In this document: piece after piece, positions 16,394 through 27,100 of the stretch | How the letters are laid out: each line of letters starts with the position of its first letter | Numbering within the stretch: position 1 is the first letter of the stretch | Source: an uncultured Prevotella sp. | Lineage (GTDB): Bacteria; Bacteroidota; Bacteroidia; Bacteroidales; Bacteroidaceae | Length of the DNA stretch: 64,000 nt | Reading direction: 5' to 3' | Assembly: GCA_937916405.1 (NCBI GenBank) | Contig: CALFUF010000049.1 | Location: 1 to 64,000, forward strand | Notes under the pieces: generated by a model | Databases searched by the model: none | What the model saw: the letters and a program-made list of their open reading frames with translations, nothing else | Told to the model about the DNA's origin: nothing | Translations under genes and position numbers: made by a program

Positions 16394-16425
16394 TTGAGAA
16401 TTGAGATTTATTTCACAAATTTGCA

Positions 16426-17043
16426 GTGATGAAAGACAAAGAAGAATTACGACAAGGGCTAAAAGCTAATCCGAAACTGAAAAAATGGTTGGATTATGTC
16501 ATCATGAATCAGCGGGACGCACGACCACGATGGTATATCCGCATGCTGGCTCCTTTTTACCAGCATCGGGGATACGGCTCTAAGATATATTCGAGTGTGC
16601 GAATGGACACGCCACCTTACCGCAATTTCTCTTTAGGTAAGCGAAGCGTGATTGAGTCATTCTGTTGTATCAACAATGCCGTCGGTGATGTCGTTATCGG
16701 TGACGATACACGTATTGGAATACATAACATCATCATCGGTCCTGTCACCATCGGAAACCATGTGAACCTTGCACAAGGTATTGTCGTTACAGCTCTTAAC
16801 CACAACTTCAAAGACACCACTTTGCGGATTGACGAGCAAGGCGTATCCACTCAACCCGTTGTCATTAAAGATGATGTTTGGATAGGTGCCAATGCCGTAA
16901 TTTTACCTGGTGTAACTATTGGCAAGCATGTGGTGGTTGCCGCTGGTGCCGTTGTCACCAAAGATGTACCAGACAACTGTATTGTTGGTGGTGTTCCTGC
17001 AAAGGTTATCAAAAAGATAGAAGATACATCAACCCTTATCTGA
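16426..17043 (+). CDS. left-handed beta-helix O-acetyltransferase (WcaF/maltose acetyltransferase-like)
   Basis: 205 residues with hexapeptide repeats: [20 protein letters not shown], then NHNFKDT with the catalytic-type His, then [27 protein letters not shown] and the closing [10 protein letters not shown]. It transfers acetyl from acetyl-CoA to a sugar hydroxyl as a trimer. With the acyltransferase at 2125 it supplies likely polysaccharide modification. Its first 18 codons are duplicated at 14702. Confidence 0.9.
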   Translation: MMKDKEELRQGLKANPKLKKWLDYVIMNQRDARPRWYIRMLAPFYQHRGYGSKIYSSVRMDTPPYRNFSLGKRSVIESFCCINNAVGDVVIGDDTRIGIHNIIIGPVTIGNHVNLAQGIVVTALNHNFKDTTLRIDEQGVSTQPVVIKDDVWIGANAVILPGVTIGKHVVVAAGAVVTKDVPDNCIVGGVPAKVIKKIEDTSTLI

Positions 17044-17054
17044 TTAAGTAGATG

Positions 17055-17393
17055 TTACGCAAATAAATCGAGGGATAGGTCTTGATGGGGCTTCTCCTCT
17101 TCTTTTTCCTCCTCCCGCTCTTCACGAAACTGGAGCATCATCTGACGGGCATCGGCAGAGCCTTCCGTATTCAGACGATAATAACCACGACGACCTGTGG
17201 ACTCTATCAGCGACTGCGTTGACTTGCTATTACGAAGCAGGAACTGTTGGGCATACGTACGGATTTCCTCAAAGTCTGGCTGGGTGAAGAATGTACAATT
17301 CATATTGTAAATATGCTTGGCAATAGCCTGCACACTTACACCACCGTCTCCTGCCTCGGTGAGTACTTTCAATATCTGCTGGTCGTAAGTCAC
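17055..17393 (-). CDS. conserved hypothetical protein, winged-helix-like
   Basis: 112 residues. The first 70 (QQILKVLTEAGDGGVSVQAIAKHIYN then GRRGYYRLN) have the helix-helix-strand pattern of a winged-helix domain, and the tail is highly acidic (EEREEEKEEEKPHQDLSLDLF). No enzyme motif is visible. It may bind DNA or a nucleoprotein partner. It is convergent with the acetyltransferase, 11 bp apart, and separated from the next minus-strand gene by a terminator. Confidence 0.6.
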   Translation of the reverse strand: MTYDQQILKVLTEAGDGGVSVQAIAKHIYNMNCTFFTQPDFEEIRTYAQQFLLRNSKSTQSLIESTGRRGYYRLNTEGSADARQMMLQFREEREEEKEEEKPHQDLSLDLFA

Positions 17394-17397
17394 CCTT

Positions 17398-17425
17398 AAC
17401 TATGAACTGAGAACTATGAACTAAA
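17398..17425. repeat. heptanucleotide array (aactatg)
   Basis: Four units: aactatg, aactgag, aactatg, aactaaa. It fills the leader of the gene at 17055 and ends in the terminator's A tract. Confidence 0.6.
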
Positions 17426-17462
17426 AAAGGCTGGTATGCCATGAAAGCTTACCAGCCTTTTT
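17423..17462. terminator. bidirectional rho-independent terminator
   Basis: GGCTGGTA (17429-17436) pairs with TACCAGCC (17450-17457), with an A tract before and a T tract after, so it can end transcription in both directions. It follows the winged-helix gene at 17481. Confidence 0.8.
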
Positions 17463-17480
17463 ATGCTTCATTTGATTTGA

Positions 17481-17774
17481 TTAAGCAAGTGTAATCTTCT
17501 CATCAGCAGTAGCGAGTTTGCCCTCTTTGAAGAGCCAACCCAGACCGAGCAGAGTCTCCTCCTCGCTGATATTTGCTGCCTTAGCGATTTCTTTAACGGT
17601 CAAAGCCTTACCAGCAGCAGCAAGAGCCTGGTAAACATCACCAGCCTTGAAACCTGCATTCTCTGCATTTACTGCTACAACTGCCTTAACAGCAGCGGTC
17701 TTCTTTACGGTTGCCTTCTTTGGCTCTTCTGCCTTCACAGCAGCGGCCTTCTTTGTTGTTTTCTTTTCTGCCAT
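17481..17774 (-). CDS. winged-helix protein with Lys/Ala-rich tail (DUF2582-like)
   Basis: 97 residues. Residues 1-35 are Lys/Ala-rich (KKTTKKAAAVKAEE, KKATVKKTAAVKAVV), like the tails of bacterial histone-H1-like proteins. Residues 40-97 (AGDVYQALAAAGKALTVKEIAKAANISEEETLLGLGWLFKEGKL) form a compact winged helix resembling PF10771. A nucleoid or chromatin-associated role is inferred. It is monocistronic, with a -7 box TACTTTTG at 17836-17843 (minus strand) and a strong terminator. Confidence 0.7.
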   Translation of the reverse strand: MAEKKTTKKAAAVKAEEPKKATVKKTAAVKAVVAVNAENAGFKAGDVYQALAAAGKALTVKEIAKAANISEEETLLGLGWLFKEGKLATADEKITLA

Positions 17775-17835
17775 AATTTTAATAATTAATACGCTATTGA
17801 ATGTTCTTTCTAATAGAAATTTTAATTTCTGGGTG

Positions 17836-17843
17836 CAAAAGTA
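17836..17843 (-). promoter_or_regulatory. -7 box TACTTTTG
   Basis: Minus-strand TACTTTTG, 62 bases above the winged-helix gene; no TTTG at the usual distance, so the promoter is incomplete by consensus. Confidence 0.45.
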
Positions 17844-17961
17844 AGAACTTTTCCAATGCGTTGTTACCGTACACAGGTTCTTTTTTATATTTATTTAATT
17901 ATTCTTGATGTAAGTCAACTGACGAACGAAGTAAGAGCAATAAAAATTCACTTTTATTGCC

Positions 17962-19731
17962 TTACAAGGAGGAAGTCGAACTTAGTTCAACACGTAACTG
18001 CAACTCTTCCAGCTGTTTAGCGTCTAATTCGCCTGGTGCGTCAAGCATCACATCACGACCAGAATTGTTCTTCGGGAAGGCGATACAGTCACGGATAGAG
18101 TCCAGCCCTGCCATCAGGCTCACAAAGCGGTCGAGACCAAAGGCGAGACCTGCGTGAGGGGGTGCTCCATACTTGAAGGCATTGATGAGGAAACCGAACT
18201 GTGCCATCGCTCTCTCGGGTGTGAAACCTAAGATCTGGAACATCTTCTCCTGCAACTTACCGTCATGGATACGCAGGGAGCCACCACCTACCTCAACACC
18301 ATTACATACGAAGTCGTAGGCAACGGCACGCACCTTCTCAGGAGCGGTATCGAGCAAGGGGATATCATCTGGGTTAGGCAGGGTGAACGGATGGTGGGTA
18401 GCCATTAATCGTTGCTCCTCGTCGCTCCACTCAAACAGTGGGAAGTCGACAATCCACAAACACACGAACTTATCCTTATCACGCAGCCCGAGACGGTCAC
18501 CCATCTCCAGACGCAGCGTACAGAGTTGTACACGGGTCTTGTTTGCCTTGTCACCACTCAGGATCAGCACGAGGTCGCCATCCTTGGCTCCTGTCTTCTC
18601 CTTCAGCTGTGCCCATACCTCAGGGGTATAGAACTTATCAACGGATGACTTCACGGTACCATCGGTATTGAACTTTACATATACCAAGCCCTTCGCACCT
18701 ACCTGTGGACGCTTCACGAAGTCAGTCAATTGGTCGAGTTGCTTGCGGGTATAGTCAGCACATCCGGGTACGACGATACCTCCGATATACTCTGCCTCAT
18801 TAAAGACAGGGAATGTACCCGTTCCTTTCAATACGTCCATCAACTCCACGAACTCCATGCCGAAGCGCAAGTCGGGCTTGTCAGAACCAAAACGACGCAT
18901 TGCGTCATGCCATGTCATACGCTGTAACTTAGGTAGTTCCACACCACGCACCTCCTTGAACAGATGACGGGCAAGGTCCTCAAAGATCTCCAGCACATCC
19001 TCCTGGTCGGCAAATGACATCTCACAGTCTATCTGTGTGAACTCCGGCTGACGGTCGGCGCGCAAGTCCTCGTCACGGAAACACTTGGCAATCTGGAAAT
19101 AACGGTCGAAACCACTGACCATCAACAACTGCTTCAAGGTCTGTGGACTCTGTGGCAGTGCATAGAACTGTCCTGGGTTCATGCGGGAGGGCACCACAAA
19201 GTCACGTGCTCCCTCTGGGGTTGAGCCAATCAGTATAGGTGTCTCCACCTCTATGAAGTTCTTGTTATCGAGGAAGTTACGAATAAGGATAGTCATGCGG
19301 TGACGCAGTTCCAAGTTCTTACGAACGCAACTACGGCGCAGGTCCAGATAACGATACTTCATTCGGATATCGTCACCACCATCGGTATGGTCCTCTATCG
19401 TGAAGGGAGGAGTCAGGCTCTCGCTCAGCACATTCAGTTCCTGGGCGATGATCTCAATATCTCCCGTTGGGATATTCATATTCTTACTCTGACGCTCGTT
19501 GACGGTACCCTTCACCTGAACACACCACTCACGTCCCAATTTATTGGCACACTCGCAGAGTGCCGCATCCTTCGACTCGTCGAAAACCAACTGTGTGATA
19601 CCATAGCGGTCACGCAAGTCCACAAACGTCATGCCTCCCATCTTACGGGTCTTCTGTACCCATCCGGCAAGGGTTACCACCATGCCGGCATCCGTGAGTC
19701 TCAACTCACCACATGTCTTTGTCCTATACAT
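17962..19731 (-). CDS. aspS: aspartyl-tRNA synthetase
   Basis: 589 residues, the usual bacterial length. An N-terminal OB-fold anticodon-binding domain (about 1-105) is followed by RYLDLRR (127-133), ALPQSPQ (191-197), class II motif 2 [14 protein letters not shown] (218-231), a bacterial GAD insertion and motif 3 GLDRF (532-536). It charges tRNA-Asp. This is the one clear housekeeping gene here. Its own promoter lies at 19763-19794. Confidence 0.97.
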   Translation of the reverse strand: MYRTKTCGELRLTDAGMVVTLAGWVQKTRKMGGMTFVDLRDRYGITQLVFDESKDAALCECANKLGREWCVQVKGTVNERQSKNMNIPTGDIEIIAQELNVLSESLTPPFTIEDHTDGGDDIRMKYRYLDLRRSCVRKNLELRHRMTILIRNFLDNKNFIEVETPILIGSTPEGARDFVVPSRMNPGQFYALPQSPQTLKQLLMVSGFDRYFQIAKCFRDEDLRADRQPEFTQIDCEMSFADQEDVLEIFEDLARHLFKEVRGVELPKLQRMTWHDAMRRFGSDKPDLRFGMEFVELMDVLKGTGTFPVFNEAEYIGGIVVPGCADYTRKQLDQLTDFVKRPQVGAKGLVYVKFNTDGTVKSSVDKFYTPEVWAQLKEKTGAKDGDLVLILSGDKANKTRVQLCTLRLEMGDRLGLRDKDKFVCLWIVDFPLFEWSDEEQRLMATHHPFTLPNPDDIPLLDTAPEKVRAVAYDFVCNGVEVGGGSLRIHDGKLQEKMFQILGFTPERAMAQFGFLINAFKYGAPPHAGLAFGLDRFVSLMAGLDSIRDCIAFPKNNSGRDVMLDAPGELDAKQLEELQLRVELSSTSSL

Positions 19732-19762
19732 ATTATATATATATGTGTTTTTAAATTGTTTG

Positions 19763-19794
19763 CAAAATTACAGCGAAAATATGATATATCCAAA
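19763..19794 (-). promoter_or_regulatory. aspS promoter, TTTG-N20-TAATTTTG
   Basis: TTTG (19794..19791) and TAATTTTG (19770..19763) on the minus strand, 20-base spacing, about 30 bases above the start. Confidence 0.8.
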
Positions 19795-19818
19795 TTTTTT
19801 CATATCTTTGAACACGTT

Positions 19819-20958
19819 TTATAGACTATTACTCTCCCAAAGCATCTGGAAGAAATCTTTTACATAGATACATTCGACATCTCCAATTTTACGATTGAAT
19901 CTATCAAGCGAAACTATGATTCTTCGGCTTTGGGGATGTTCCTCGCCAAATGCCTTCAAGCCTTTTAAGTGTTTGCTCATGACCTCTTCCACTGATTTTA
20001 TCTCTATGGCAACACGTGCATCTCCAATGATGACATCCACTTCCACACCTGTATATGTACGCCAATAAGAGATTGTTTCCTCTGAGTGGCAATAGTGCAA
20101 CCAAGCATATATCTCCTGAACGACCAAATGCTCAAAAGCGTGACCATATCCGTCTGTTCCTCTTACAATATCCTTCCGATGAAGCAGATGATTGGCGACA
20201 CCAACATCAAAGAAATAAAAGCGTGGAGCCTGCACCAGTCTGCGTTTCATCACTTTCCGATAGGCTGGAATGCGATAACCTATCAGCGTATCTTCAAGAA
20301 TATCGAAATACGAACTGACCGTTGTTGCACTCACACCACAGTCCTGGGCTATGTTATTGTTATTCACCATTTCACCGTTTGTCAGGGCAGCCACTTCCAG
20401 AAAGCGCTGAAAAGAATCAAGATTACGTACCAGAGACTCTTCCTTGATTTCCTCTTTTAAGTATACTTGAATATAGGCTGCCAATTGTCTGGATGGATTC
20501 TTGGCAAGATAGTGTGGAGGCAACATACCATAATTGACCGCTCGGTCAATATCGAAATCCGCAATCTCGGAACTGACAAACGGATAAAGACAAACTGGCA
20601 AAGCCCTGCCACCCAAGGTGTTCTTTCCTTTTCGCTTCAGTTTCCTAGCACTGGATCCGCAAAGGATAAAAACCAGATGGCACTCCGCTATTAACCTATG
20701 AACTTCGTTTAGCAATTCTGGCACCTCTGGTATCTCGTCAATGATAACCAGCGTGTTCTCTGGTTTATCATGTAGCATCTCATAGAGCAAAACAGGACGA
20801 CGGCTTAGACGACTCTTCACTTCCGTATCGAGCAGGTCGATATAGATAGACTTAGGAAACTGCTGGCGCAAAATTGTGGATTTTCCTGTCTGACGAGCGC
20901 CAAACAAGAATATACTACCATCTAACTCTTTGCTAATCTGTAATATACGTTCTATCAT
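19819..20958 (-). CDS. AAA+ ATPase, AAA_14/DUF4143 type
   Basis: 379 residues. Walker A GARQTGKST (20-28) and Walker B VIIDEIPE (71-78), then CGSSARKLKR. A winged-helix-like part (NNIAQDCGVSATTVSSYFDILEDT) leads to the DUF4143 domain with EVDVIIGDARVAIEIKS, a full D-ExK nuclease-like core, unlike the ATPase at 3401. No flanking duplication was found here. It reads toward aspS but stops before the aspS promoter. Confidence 0.85.
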   Translation of the reverse strand: MIERILQISKELDGSIFLFGARQTGKSTILRQQFPKSIYIDLLDTEVKSRLSRRPVLLYEMLHDKPENTLVIIDEIPEVPELLNEVHRLIAECHLVFILCGSSARKLKRKGKNTLGGRALPVCLYPFVSSEIADFDIDRAVNYGMLPPHYLAKNPSRQLAAYIQVYLKEEIKEESLVRNLDSFQRFLEVAALTNGEMVNNNNIAQDCGVSATTVSSYFDILEDTLIGYRIPAYRKVMKRRLVQAPRFYFFDVGVANHLLHRKDIVRGTDGYGHAFEHLVVQEIYAWLHYCHSEETISYWRTYTGVEVDVIIGDARVAIEIKSVEEVMSKHLKGLKAFGEEHPQSRRIIVSLDRFNRKIGDVECIYVKDFFQMLWESNSL

Positions 20959-21040
20959 ACGCTAAATTATATAGCCTTTTACTTTTAATTTTCCTTTAAA
21001 ATCACAAGTAGAACTTTTGATTTTCAATCAAATTCAAGTG

Positions 21041-21048
21041 CAAAATTA
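21041..21048 (-). promoter_or_regulatory. possible -7 box TAATTTTG for the ATPase at 19819
   Basis: Minus-strand TAATTTTG 83 bases above the ATPase start; no clean -33 TTTG. Confidence 0.35.
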
Positions 21049-21123
21049 AACAAAAAAAAGATGTGCACAAGTTTATAGGCAGAAATATTCCTAATCCTCC
21101 AAGTTTTTATTGACTTTTTTCAT

Positions 21124-24100
21124 TTAATGTCTAAATTTCTTTCCATTCAAGATATAGATACCGGGGCGCAACAATCGCCATGACCCATCCTCCACCTGCT
21201 GACGAGTAGCGACTTTACGTCCCATCAAGTCATAGATACAACCGTCCCCTTGGAAGGTGACACCCTCGGAAGAATCCTCTTCTTCCTCACCGGGCAGCTC
21301 CCCACCCTCCTCATCACCGAAGATCACCGGCACGAACTGGATACCACGCATAGACATTTCACGAGATCCGCTGCCTGTTTCACGATAGTAAATCTTGTTG
21401 TGCAGGACGTAATAATTGTGGCGCGTCCAAGAGGCCTTCGTCATACCAAGTTCCTTGTTCGGGTTCGCATTAAGGTAGAAGCCCACATTGGTATTACCGA
21501 GTGAAGGTAATACGGCTGATATTTCACCTGTTGATGTATTTAGCGTTATATTGCCGTCCATCTTAGGTCCGAAGACATAGACACGCTTCTCGTTGTCCCA
21601 ACCTGGCAACAGTTGCTCCAAGTATTCTGCGGAGAAAATAGTAGTGATAGGCGTTGAAGGCGAAGGGGTAGGAATCGTAGCCTTGATATATGAAGTAGCA
21701 CGCTTTGTAGAGAACAGCACAGGAGTGCCGGCAGGAACGAAGTAGTCGTTATCAGCATAAGTTCCTGTATTGTAATTACCGATAGGTTTCGGATGCAACA
21801 TGGTGGTATTCCATGGCGAATCGCTTTCAACACACGTATATGCATTCGATGAGTGGGCTGCATCATCACCGTCCTTGTCTGCTATCAACAAATCGAATGG
21901 CACGCAGTAGGAACTATAGTACCAGAGGTCAGTAAGTACAGCCTCCTCACCACCACTATGAGTCTCGATATACAAACCCAATGTGTTAGCTGGCTCCATG
22001 CACCATTTGGTCTCGTCAGCAATACCGATGTTAGGTGTGAATTTTGCATCGTACTTATACGTTTCTTGATTATAATTCAGATAAGAGGCTGTCGCACGGT
22101 CTGAAGCATTACGTAATGTTACCACGGCTCCGCCAAGATCGTCAATAATGAATGAAGTTGCACTTCCAGGACTTTCCGTCATAGCGGCACCATTGACGTA
22201 AAGACCTTGTGTCTGCATCGTTGCGCCACTTGAACTGCCAGTGATATAGAAGATGCTGGCTGGGTCGTACTCTGGTCCTGTGATAGGAATAACGCCATGA
22301 GTAGCGGAAGATGTAGTGAAGCCACTACCCAACACCTCAAAGGTAGTATTCACCCCTTTCATTTCGTAGAAGTGCATAGGAATGGCTGTACTACTTTCGC
22401 CTGCTGTCAACTCTATCTTATGCGTATATCCACTGAGGTATCTTGGAGTGGTGATACCCGAAGAGTTCGGTTCATTAAACAGACGGTAGTAGCCAGGGGT
22501 GAACTGTACGATGTTGACATCATTATAAACGATAGCCTGCTTAGCCATCAGGTCAGCAGCTTCGTCGTATGCCGCTTTACCTGTAGGATTCAGTCCACCC
22601 ACATTGCCTGCGCCCAGATAATATGGGTCGAGCAATGGATCGCTCAACCCAAAAGTCCACTCTGTAGAGGTTGAGGCTTTCAGAGTCATCACACCCGCAT
22701 TATTATCCAAATACAATGGTGTCCCGCCTGCTGCCGTCAGGGTCTGTACCTTGAAGTAGCCGTCCGTATTTCCTGGCAGCAATTCATAGACTGGTCTGTC
22801 AGAGTCAGTATCTTCTTGTACCACTAAATCAGCATCTACAGCAGGTGTAGAACTGGTGGTCATCACATAGTCAGTATGTCCTCCATTTTTATAGACATAG
22901 CGGTTATACATCACGAAGCCGTAAGGGTCGCCAACAGGTGACCACAGGAAATCGTTGGTGTAGTGTCCCACACGTCCTGCAACACCCGATAACTTGGCAT
23001 TCTTATAGGTGTAATGTGCCAAGTAAGGAGTATCGTCACTCGTTTCGAAGGAGTACCACTCCGTGCCGGTCGCATTGGTCACAAAGTGCGAGCCATTGTT
23101 AGTCTCCGTTAGTCCATCGTTAAATTCATAGACAACATTGATACGAACAGTTGAGCCTACTAATTCTGGTTCTTTTCCCATTTTGGTTATCTGAAGCCCT
23201 CTGTATTGAACATCAAGTTCATGCACATGCGATGATTGTGAACGATCACAATCTTCATCTGTGTACACTCCCTCCACATAGTAGAAGTACTTACAGTTTG
23301 GTCTCTCAAGTGCTGCTGGTACTGCCAATGGGGCACCAAGAGTGACATGCCCATTATCAACACAGTAGTTTAAGCCATTGATAGTTGAGCCTAATTGGTA
23401 AGTATCGCCTGTAACCGTAGTTGTAGTTGTCAAATCTCGCTTAGTAGAACCTGATATTGATATTGATGTTGTCGTTTCGCTTCCATCCTTTGTTGCCCGA
23501 TATGGGATTGAGACCGATGAGCCGATGTTCTGAATCACCAAATGATAAATCACCTTGTGCGTAGAAAGACCGAAGATAATGAACTTAGTGGGAGTTTCTG
23601 GTGTAGCAGCCTCTGTATCTGCTAATGTTTGACCATAGCCCGACAGTTGGTGTCTGCTGTCACCCGTCTTTGCCAGCACACCATACTGCCAACCGTCGCT
23701 AGATGGCAAGAGCATAAAGGTTGTTGCTGTAGCATTCAAAGTGGCTGTTCCATCAGCATACTTTTCAGCGTTCTTATGCTTAATCTTGATGGCGTACGGG
23801 TCGTTGCCCTCAAACTGCCAGACGTAGGCTGCAGCTCCATCCAATGCGTGAGAGCCACCGTCACTGATGGCACTATTATCGGTGCTTTGCATCATATTGT
23901 CATTATACCAAATGATGTTGTAAACCAACTCTCCACTGATGTCAAGTGCTGCGTCATTGGAACTCCCGTCGCGTGCCACCTTGCTGTCAACAACAGCCTT
24001 CACATTAGGCACCTTATATTCTGTCTCCAATGGGTCGTAGTCGGTATAGCGCACATACACATCGTCTTCATACAGACCATACAGGTTCGTCAGTTTTTTT

Positions 24101-27100
24101 GCAGAGTTGCCCATGTCTGCCACAGCACCGTAATACAGGAACTGGTCGATATTCAGTAGCGGAGACCTTATCTCTTCTGGCAGAACAGGAACAAAGTCAT
24201 TTTCTTCTGCCGCACTCTGCGTCTGTGTAGCACTGACAGCAAGCGAACCGTATTTCACATCGTTACTGCCATTCGTTCCATTAGTGTATACATAATAGGT
24301 ATAGGTATGCTGCACGTCATCAAAGAGTAGAATCTGGTTTTTGATGCCGTTACTAGTAAACGTACCGCTTGTACTCGTAAAACTATTTTCTGGCGACATA
24401 CGAGCATCTTTGTCTGTGGCATCCTTTCCTTGCAGGAACTTAAATGTATAGTCATTCTCTTCCGCACTGGCAAATGCATAGCCACCATCAGGATATGAGA
24501 GGACAACAAATCGCGGTGACTTATCGTTTATTAAGGCTTCACTTCCCTTTTGTCGGTTGTAGATATGCATGGCATACGGGTCTGGATCGCTTTGCGGAGA
24601 TGCCAAGAACTTCCACTGCCACTTCTTATCATCATTATCCACAGGGTCAGGTTTTGTAGAGCTATCAGCTTCACCATAATAGATTCCTGCCGTAGTACTG
24701 ACAGTGGTGTACTGCATATCATGGTTGTTCAGCTTCATGGTTAGCCACTTGCCCTTCAGAATGCCAAGGTCATCGGCATCTGGATCGTAGTTATAACGTA
24801 CGAAAACATTGTTTGTACTTTCTGCAAGCCCAGCACCAGCTAACGATTCTGCTATCTCACTGCGAGTTGTTCCATCGTAAATCTTACTGCCGCTATCATA
24901 GGTGTATCCTTTATAGAACACGAAATCTTTTGCAAGAGGACTCATCAGATGTGAAGGGATTGAAGGAATAAGGTCACCACCTGACTGATATGATATCGAT
25001 GACTTTCCATCGTTATCTATAATGCGATAGTTATACACCAGTGGACGATATAGATAGGTGTAGGAATTTGCAATGTTTGGGTCGGTAGAAGCTACCAATT
25101 CCGTGAAGTCCTTCATGCGTTTCGTGTGGTCGAAGCGAGGCATCAGTTGCATATTTCCGTTTTCGTCCTGCACTGCCATAAAGGTGGCATTAGTCATCTG
25201 TAGCGTACGGTTGTCCATACCACCAGTGAATGTCGTGGAGACAGCTGCCTTTGTACCTAATGAATTAGTCGTTCCGTCACCCACTATCGCACCTTCGTCA
25301 ATCTCTGCCTTGGTGGCATTGGTCACGAAGTACGAGGATGTATGTGCGACACTCGATATCTGGATATTGTACGGGTCAAAGCCACTCGCACTGAAGTCTG
25401 TCACCGTGTAGTCGTTAGTCCAGTCGTGAGCATAGCCTTCTGGGAACTTTGTCGCGTCCAGATATCCCATCTCGATGTCAATGTCGGCATTGGGCTTCAA
25501 CGTCCACAGCTCATTATTCTTAGTACCATCGGTAAGTGTTGTAATATTGTCGATGATATACTTCGACATTCCGCCAGTGGCAGGAACATCATTATCATTC
25601 TTGAGAGTAGAAGCATCAGTTGCCGAAGCGAAGTGGCTGCCTTGCTGGATAAGGAACGGCTCGCCAAGACTCTGCACGTATTCATCCTTCACGACGTAGG
25701 TGACATATTGGTCAAGGATGTTGCCCTTGGCATCTTTCACGTTAGTGGCATCGACGGGTGGCAAGTCACCTAACGATGTTGACGAGAAATTAACACCACC
25801 TTCACTGACAGGCTGGCTGAGGTTGTAATACTGATGGAAGCCAGTGCGCTTAGAGGTCTTTGTCCAGAAGTGATACTCCTTCACCATCGGACTGTCATAG
25901 ACACGCAAGGCAGCATGCTTGGCCTCCAAGTCAGGGTCATCCTCACTGCTGGGCAGCGGCTTACGCATAATCTCCCAACCGTGCTGGTCGAGCAGAATAA
26001 GGGCTGGATCGATAGTGATGGGCACAAGGTCAAAGTAGCCCTCGCCCATGTTCACGGTCTGATACCAGTGCTCTATAGGTTCCCAGCCCTTGCTCTTGGC
26101 TCCGGAAACATTATATCCGTTCCATCGCTTGCCGTATGCCCACTGCTCATAGCTGTGCCAACCCATACCTGCAGGTAATGCTGTAGTGCTTGTTTCCAAA
26201 TAAGTTCTGTTGCTGTCCATACCTACAGCAGAGACAGTAGGCGTAAGAGGTGTGGCAGGCACGGTACTCGGGTCACTCTGGCTCTCTTTGGCTCCACTGT
26301 CGCCCAGCACCTTCTTACGAATGGTGTCCCATGTCTTCCAGTACTGTTCGAATGAGGTGACGGTGCGGCGCTCATTGGACTCGCCTTCGTCAGCAGTATC
26401 ACCGTCATCATTCAGGTCGATTGCCACCGTGTTGGTTGTTACCAGCCTGAACTGTCCTGTGGTACCCAGCACCATATATTCCGTACCAAGCACACCAGAT
26501 ACACCAGGCCATGCCAAAGTAGTCACCAAATGCTTTGTGCCGCCGTAGGTCTCAACGTAGGTATGGAAGTAAGCACGTGCCTGGTCGTTATTGTATGTCT
26601 CCGTCTGGCGCGAGCAGATCTTTACGTGGTAGGGGTCGTTATTAGCACTCTCTAAGAACCACGCCCAACGGGTACGGGTGCTGGCAGCACCCTGTTGCTG
26701 AATATCAAACTGCTCCTGTCCATATACGAAGAAGTTGCAGTCACCGTTACAATAGGGATATATTGCCTTCTGTGCCACTGAGGACAAGCCATCGCTACCA
26801 TTCTCCTGCTTGAAGGTGTCGCCCATATCATACTTCAGCAGATACATAATCTTCTTGTTCTGCAGGTCGTAAGCGTCGCTGGTGTCATAGGTGACGTAGA
26901 TGTCATTGTTAGCCCCAACAGAAGAAAGTTCGCTCTGTGATGTTTTCAGAGTGTACTTACTGTCTGCAATGTCGAAGTTGCTGGATAACCAATAGTGATA
27001 TGTTGCCACTAACGGACTTCGATAGTCTGTGGGGAACATGGGCGTGTCACTGGATGACTGACGAGCCACAACCTGCAACAGGTCCGTACCCGCCTTGTCA

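Noticed and set aside
17937..17960. Terminator after aspS
   Set aside because: gcaataaaa/ttttattgc can pair, but on the aspS strand the stem is AT-rich and not followed by a T tract; too weak to list.
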